DNA of 11,545 nt from Chloroflexota bacterium (GTDB taxonomy: Bacteria > Chloroflexota > Dehalococcoidia > JACQGW01): contig JACQGW010000063.1 in the NCBI GenBank assembly GCA_016199325.1, positions 1 to 11,545 of the forward strand, read 5' to 3'. The notes beneath the pieces were generated by a model. That model had not been told where the DNA came from and made no database searches. It saw only the letters and a list, made by a program, of their open reading frames with translations. How positions within the stretch are numbered: the first letter of the stretch is position 1; every line of letters starts with the position of its first letter. Both the position numbers and the translations under genes were made by a program. Below are positions 8,650-11,545 of the stretch, in pieces.

Positions 8650-9909
8650 CTACTGTAGGGCTTTGTCGAGTCGGCCGATGAAGCTCGATTTTCGCTCGTG
8701 GCGGGCGCGAAGGGCGTTCAGCCGGGCCGCGAACGTTTCGGGCGTCCGGTTGCGCGCGCTGAGGTCTCGCAGGTCCACGAGCAGTTGGACGGCGCGATCG
8801 TACTCCGCCGGACGCTTGGTGTCGACGAGGGCGTCTACCTGACGCCAGAGATCTTCCTCCCGGCCGACCAGGCTGTCCAGATGGGCCGTGCGGGCTTTCG
8901 CCCGCTCCTGCTGCAGGCGTGCCTGCTCCTGGGCCTGGAGTGCCGCCTGGGCACGACGCCTGGCTTCGGCCCGGGCCTCGGCGGCCTCGAGAAGCTGCCT
9001 GACGGTGCGCCCCCCGGCGGGGACGAGCTTCGCCGGCGCCGTCCCGGCGTTCGCCAGTTGGAAGCGCCGCAGGAGCTCGGCCCGAACGAACGATTCGTCG
9101 TCGGCCACGAGCCGGAGGAGCAGATCCGTCTTGTCGGCTTCCGGGAGCCGGCGGACCCACTGCTCCAGGTCCTCCAACGGCGGGCGAGGCGCCTGGAGGT
9201 CCGGCGGACGCGCCGCCGCGACGGCGATGAGATCCTCGTCGATCCGCAGGAACTCGACGAGCTCTTCCTGAGCCTCCGAGAGCTGATCGAGGCCGGCGGG
9301 CAGCGGGGGCTCCAGATCGTCGGGGCTCAGCGCCTCGCCGTCTTCCAGCGCCTCGCCGTCTTCAAATGCCTCGCCGGCCCGCAGCTCCTCGCCGAGCGCC
9401 TCCTCGTCGTCGATCGCTTCGTCGTCGTCGCTGTCGTCGTCCAACAGCTCGGTCGAGATGCCGGCAAGCCAGGCCAGGTAGAGCGGTCGCAGGTCGCCGC
9501 CCGCGATCTCCGCGCGTAGCGGCAAGAGCGAGGGCATCCATTCCTCACCCTGCTCCCACTCGCTTTCGTCGTACTCGGAGCTGAACCCGAGGATCACGTG
9601 GTCGTCCGTCACATGCACGACGACCGACGGTTCCAGGCGGTATCGCACGGCGACCGCGGGATCGAGGACCTGGCGTGGCAGCCGCAGCATCAGCTCGCGC
9701 GAGCCCCAGTTGGCGACGTAGACGAAGGCGTCGAAGTATCGCTCCATCAGGGCGAGGGGATCGCCCCCGAAATCGCCGTAGTTGTAGACGTTGACGAACT
9801 GGGTTGGCGTGATGGTCGCACGGCTCGAGATGGCGCGAAGCTCGGCCATCTGGTCCCTGGTCAGCGGCCGGTCGATGGCCCGGAACTCGTAGTACTGGTA
9901 CTCACTCAT
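8650..9909 (-). CDS. Conserved protein of unknown function with acidic linker and coiled coil, 419 aa
   Basis: I recognise this as a conserved but uncharacterised family from its N-terminus: MSEYQYYEFRAIDRPLT, then ITPTQFVNVYNYGDFGGDPLALMERYFDAFVYVANWG (residues about 33-69) and RELMLRLPR. Three parts are visible: an N-terminal globular domain (1-150); a very acidic low-complexity stretch (about 155-200, DDDSDDDEAIDDEEA with EDGEALEDGEAL) encoded partly by an 18-bp tandem repeat; and a C-terminal helical part with an Ala/Arg/Gln-rich coiled coil (about 303-345) and a basic end. The start is the ATG at 9909, overlapping the upstream stop as ATGA; a TTG at 9915 is the only longer choice. No signal peptide or membrane segment. 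The C-terminal part (DLWRQVDALVDTKRPAEYDRAVQLLVDLRDL) looks helical-repeat-like. No catalytic motif seen, so function is left open. Confidence 0.88.
   Translation of the reverse strand: MSEYQYYEFRAIDRPLTRDQMAELRAISSRATITPTQFVNVYNYGDFGGDPLALMERYFDAFVYVANWGSRELMLRLPRQVLDPAVAVRYRLEPSVVVHVTDDHVILGFSSEYDESEWEQGEEWMPSLLPLRAEIAGGDLRPLYLAWLAGISTELLDDDSDDDEAIDDEEALGEELRAGEAFEDGEALEDGEALSPDDLEPPLPAGLDQLSEAQEELVEFLRIDEDLIAVAAARPPDLQAPRPPLEDLEQWVRRLPEADKTDLLLRLVADDESFVRAELLRRFQLANAGTAPAKLVPAGGRTVRQLLEAAEARAEARRRAQAALQAQEQARLQQERAKARTAHLDSLVGREEDLWRQVDALVDTKRPAEYDRAVQLLVDLRDLSARNRTPETFAARLNALRARHERKSSFIGRLDKALQ
9329..9379. repeat. 18-bp tandem repeat inside the 419-aa gene
   Basis: Two near-identical 18-bp units (9329-9346 and 9347-9364) and a partial third (9365-9379) encode the repeated EDGEAL/FEDGEAL segment of the acidic linker. 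The unit keeps the frame, so copy number could vary without breaking the gene. Confidence 0.75.
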
Positions 9910-10151
9910 CGGCAACTATCCTGCTGTCTCCAGATTTCGCGACGGACCTCGGCGATGTCCACATCGCTGATCCGAACGCCATTCCAGAGGCCACCCAACG
10001 AAACAGCTTTGTAGTGCGGCTCGACTGGCGCTCGCTCTCCAAGCTTGTACCGCTGGTAGTCAACGAACACCGCTACTTCTCTCAGCGCGTCCACGGGCAG
10101 CGTGTCTAGCGCTGCCAGTACACGCTTCTTTAGCTCCTCTTGCGTTGCCAT
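9906..10151 (-). CDS. Small antitoxin-like protein (DUF2281-like), 81 aa
   Basis: The start is the ATG at 10151-10149 (MATQEELKKRVLAALDTL), with an AGGAG about 10 nt upstream; the frame is open 15 codons further without an obvious signal. An N-terminal helical pair, LKKRVLAALDTLPVDALREVAVFVDYQRYK (residues 7-36), resembles DUF2281-type antitoxins. The C-terminal half, VEPHYKAVSLGGLWNGVRISDVDIAEVRREIW, is a pattern I associate with antitoxin-like proteins encoded next to PIN toxins. No PIN gene follows here; instead the stop overlaps the start of the 419-aa gene (ATGA), so the two are translated together. It could be an orphan antitoxin recruited as a partner or regulator of the 419-aa protein. 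The family similarity is moderate and from memory of pattern; function inferred. Confidence 0.75.
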   Translation of the reverse strand: MATQEELKKRVLAALDTLPVDALREVAVFVDYQRYKLGERAPVEPHYKAVSLGGLWNGVRISDVDIAEVRREIWRQQDSCR

Positions 10152-10195
10152 GATCCTGCCGCTCCTATCGGCTCGACTACGATGCCTGCAGTGCA

Positions 10196-10225
10196 ATTAT
10201 GGCACGCTGGCGCCCGTCCTGCCAG
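10196..10225 (-). promoter_or_regulatory. Possible promoter of the 81-aa/419-aa operon
   Basis: Minus-strand CATAAT (10201-10196), 18-nt spacer, CTGGCA (10225-10220). The -10 matches five of six bases, the -35 four of six. It is 12 bp from the divergent promoter at 10238-10266, so the two may share a regulator. Confidence 0.35.
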
Positions 10226-10237
10226 TGGCCGAGAGAA

Positions 10238-10266
10238 TTGACAAATTGCCTCAGGTCATCTATCCT
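10238..10266 (+). promoter_or_regulatory. Promoter of the XRE/PBP regulator gene
   Basis: TTGACA (10238-10243, perfect -35), 17-nt spacer, TATCCT (10261-10266). A start around 10273 leaves a leader of about 20 nt, with GGGAG before the ATG at 10292. It also argues against a start further upstream in the same frame (the frame opens at 10199). Confidence 0.7.
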
Positions 10267-10291
10267 TTCCCTCGGAGCGGGAGAACAAGCC

Positions 10292-11440
10292 ATGGGGCGA
10301 CGCGTCACCGGTCCCGAGTTGGACTGCCGAGTCCGTGCCCGGCGGGTCGAGCGCGGGCTTTCGCAGCAGCAGCTTGCCGTCGAGGTCGGCGTTACGCGGC
10401 AGGCGCTGGGCGCGATCGAGGCCGGGCGCTACGTGCCGAACACGGCCGTCGCCCTCCGGCTGGCCCAGGCGCTCGCGTGCAGGGTCGAGGATCTCTTCGT
10501 CACCCCTGAGCGCACCGAGGTCTGCCCGGTGGACGTGGTCGGTCCCGGCGGTACCCAGAGCCGCCGGCTGGCGCTGGCGAACGTCCGGGGGCGCTGGCTT
10601 GGCCACCGGCTCGCCGGAGGCGGCGAACTGCACGAGGGGTTCGTCGGCGCGGATGGGATCCTGACCCGGGAGATGCCAGGCGGTCAGGCCGAGCTGCTGG
10701 TCCCGCGTGCGCACGTCGAGCGCACGGCGCTGGTGCTCGGCTGCGACCCGAGCCTCGGCATCGTCGGCGCCCACCTGGCGCGGCGGACCGCGGAAGGGCG
10801 CCTGCTGTGGCTGTTCGCGCCCAGCCAGGCCGCGCTGGATGCGGTCGCGCGCGGTGAGGCCCACGTGGCGGGCTCACACCTGCGGGCGCCCGAGAGCGGT
10901 GAGTACAACGTGCCCCAGGCTCGACGGGCGCTCGCCCGGACCGGGGGGATCGTCGTGGCCTTCGCTCGCTGGGAGCTCGGCCTGGTGCTGCGGCCGGGCA
11001 ACCCCAAGGGGATCCGGACGGTGGCGGATCTCGCCCGGCCGGACGTGCGCATGGTGAACCGCGAGCGGGGCGCGGGCAGTCGGGCGCTGCTCGACGACCT
11101 GCTGGCCGGAGCAGGCGTGCCGGCGGCCGCGATCACGGGCTATGATCAGATCGCCGCCGGCCATCTGGCGGTGGCGCGCGCGGTGGCGACGGGCGGAGCG
11201 GACACCGGCATCGCTCCGCGCGCGGTGGCGGGGGTGCTCGATCTCGACTTCGTCGCGCTGGCCGAGGTCCGCTTCGACTTCAGCATCCCGGCCGACCTGC
11301 TCGATCACCCGGCCGTCGCCCTGCTCCTGGACCTGCTCCAGAGTCGGGCGCTGCGCGCCGAAATGCGGGCCCTTTCCGGCTACGACGTGGACCGGATGGG
11401 CACCGTCATCGCCACCATCCCGGCGGCCTCCGAGCAGTAG
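10292..11440 (+). CDS. XRE-type transcriptional regulator with PBP-like substrate-binding domain, 382 aa
   Basis: The start is the ATG at 10292 (MGRRVTGPEL), chosen because of the promoter at 10238-10266 and the GGGAG about 9 nt upstream; the open frame to 10199 would begin inside the promoter region. The N-terminus is a helix-turn-helix of XRE type (residues 11-69: RARRVERGLSQQQLAVEVGV, TRQALGAIEAGRYVPNTAVALRLAQAL). After a beta-rich linker, residues about 145-360 form a periplasmic-binding-protein-like ligand domain (PF12727 type): HVAGSHL (191-197), SGEYNV (202-207), GLVLRPGNPKGI (230-241), VNRERGAGSRALLDDLL (255-271) and GGADTGIAPRAVA (301-313). There is no signal peptide, so it senses a ligand in the cytoplasm. 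In related proteins the ligand is thought to be an oxyanion such as molybdate or tungstate, or a cofactor, but the sequence does not decide. It is divergent from the 81-aa gene, with overlapping control regions. Confidence 0.92.
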   Translation: MGRRVTGPELDCRVRARRVERGLSQQQLAVEVGVTRQALGAIEAGRYVPNTAVALRLAQALACRVEDLFVTPERTEVCPVDVVGPGGTQSRRLALANVRGRWLGHRLAGGGELHEGFVGADGILTREMPGGQAELLVPRAHVERTALVLGCDPSLGIVGAHLARRTAEGRLLWLFAPSQAALDAVARGEAHVAGSHLRAPESGEYNVPQARRALARTGGIVVAFARWELGLVLRPGNPKGIRTVADLARPDVRMVNRERGAGSRALLDDLLAGAGVPAAAITGYDQIAAGHLAVARAVATGGADTGIAPRAVAGVLDLDFVALAEVRFDFSIPADLLDHPAVALLLDLLQSRALRAEMRALSGYDVDRMGTVIATIPAASEQ

Positions 11441-11469
11441 GCGAAGCCGAAGCGGCGTCGTGGGGGACG

Positions 11470-11515
11470 AACTGTCAACGGATTCTGGGCATGTTTCAGA
11501 AACCGGTTGACAGTT
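11470..11515. repeat. Imperfect inverted repeat downstream of the regulator gene
   Basis: AACTGTCAAC (11470-11479) is exactly complementary to GTTGACAGTT (11506-11515). The pairing continues with one bulge as GGATTCTG (11480-11487) against CAGAAACC (11497-11504), leaving a 9-nt loop. It lies 30 bp after the stop codon. A hairpin here could end transcription, but there is no T run. It could equally be an operator or the end of a mobile element beyond the window. Confidence 0.7.
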
Positions 11516-11545
11516 GGCAGCGGGGCCAAGCAGGCTAGCAAGGGA

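Overview
The window is GC-rich and densely coding. It reads as a bacterial defence/accessory island on the chromosome of a high-GC organism. The gene mix (long RecQ with a C-terminal helix-turn-helix, XRE regulator fused to a solute-binding-like domain, frequent VapBC modules) suggests Chloroflexota (Thermomicrobia-like) or an actinobacterium. This placement is an impression from gene content, not a computed assignment, and there is no rRNA or marker gene to settle it.

Left part (1-5207, minus strand): a tight operon read right to left. It starts with a 418-aa protein of unknown function, followed by homologues of JetA (TIGR02677/DUF2397), JetB (TIGR02678/DUF2398) and the N-terminal 240 residues of JetC (TIGR02680, an SMC/MukB-like ATPase with Walker A). 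This is the gene order of a type III-like Wadjet anti-plasmid system; JetD would lie beyond the left edge. The genes overlap by 4 and 14 bp or are 2 bp apart, so they are almost certainly co-translated. The unusual part is the extra first gene, joined to jetA by a 4-bp GTGA overlap. Just upstream of it is a short, decayed in-frame fragment of a second jetA. Next to that is a truncated PIN-domain toxin on the plus strand, so 4908-5372 looks like a recombination scar.

Middle (5416-8590): a complete vapBC toxin-antitoxin operon (minus) with a clear promoter and a small inverted repeat over its -10. It is divergent from a 718-aa RecQ helicase (plus). The recQ start is preceded by an imperfect 37-bp direct copy of its own first 12 codons.

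Right part (8650-11545): a two-gene minus-strand operon, consisting of an 81-aa DUF2281-like antitoxin-type protein and a 419-aa conserved protein of unknown function joined by an ATGA overlap. It is divergent from an XRE-type regulator with a PBP-like ligand domain that has a near-consensus promoter (TTGACA-N17-TATCCT). A 46-bp inverted repeat lies near the right edge.

The best candidate for something undescribed is the four-component Wadjet-like operon with the 418-aa protein as an accessory subunit. The second is the antitoxin-like plus 419-aa pair.
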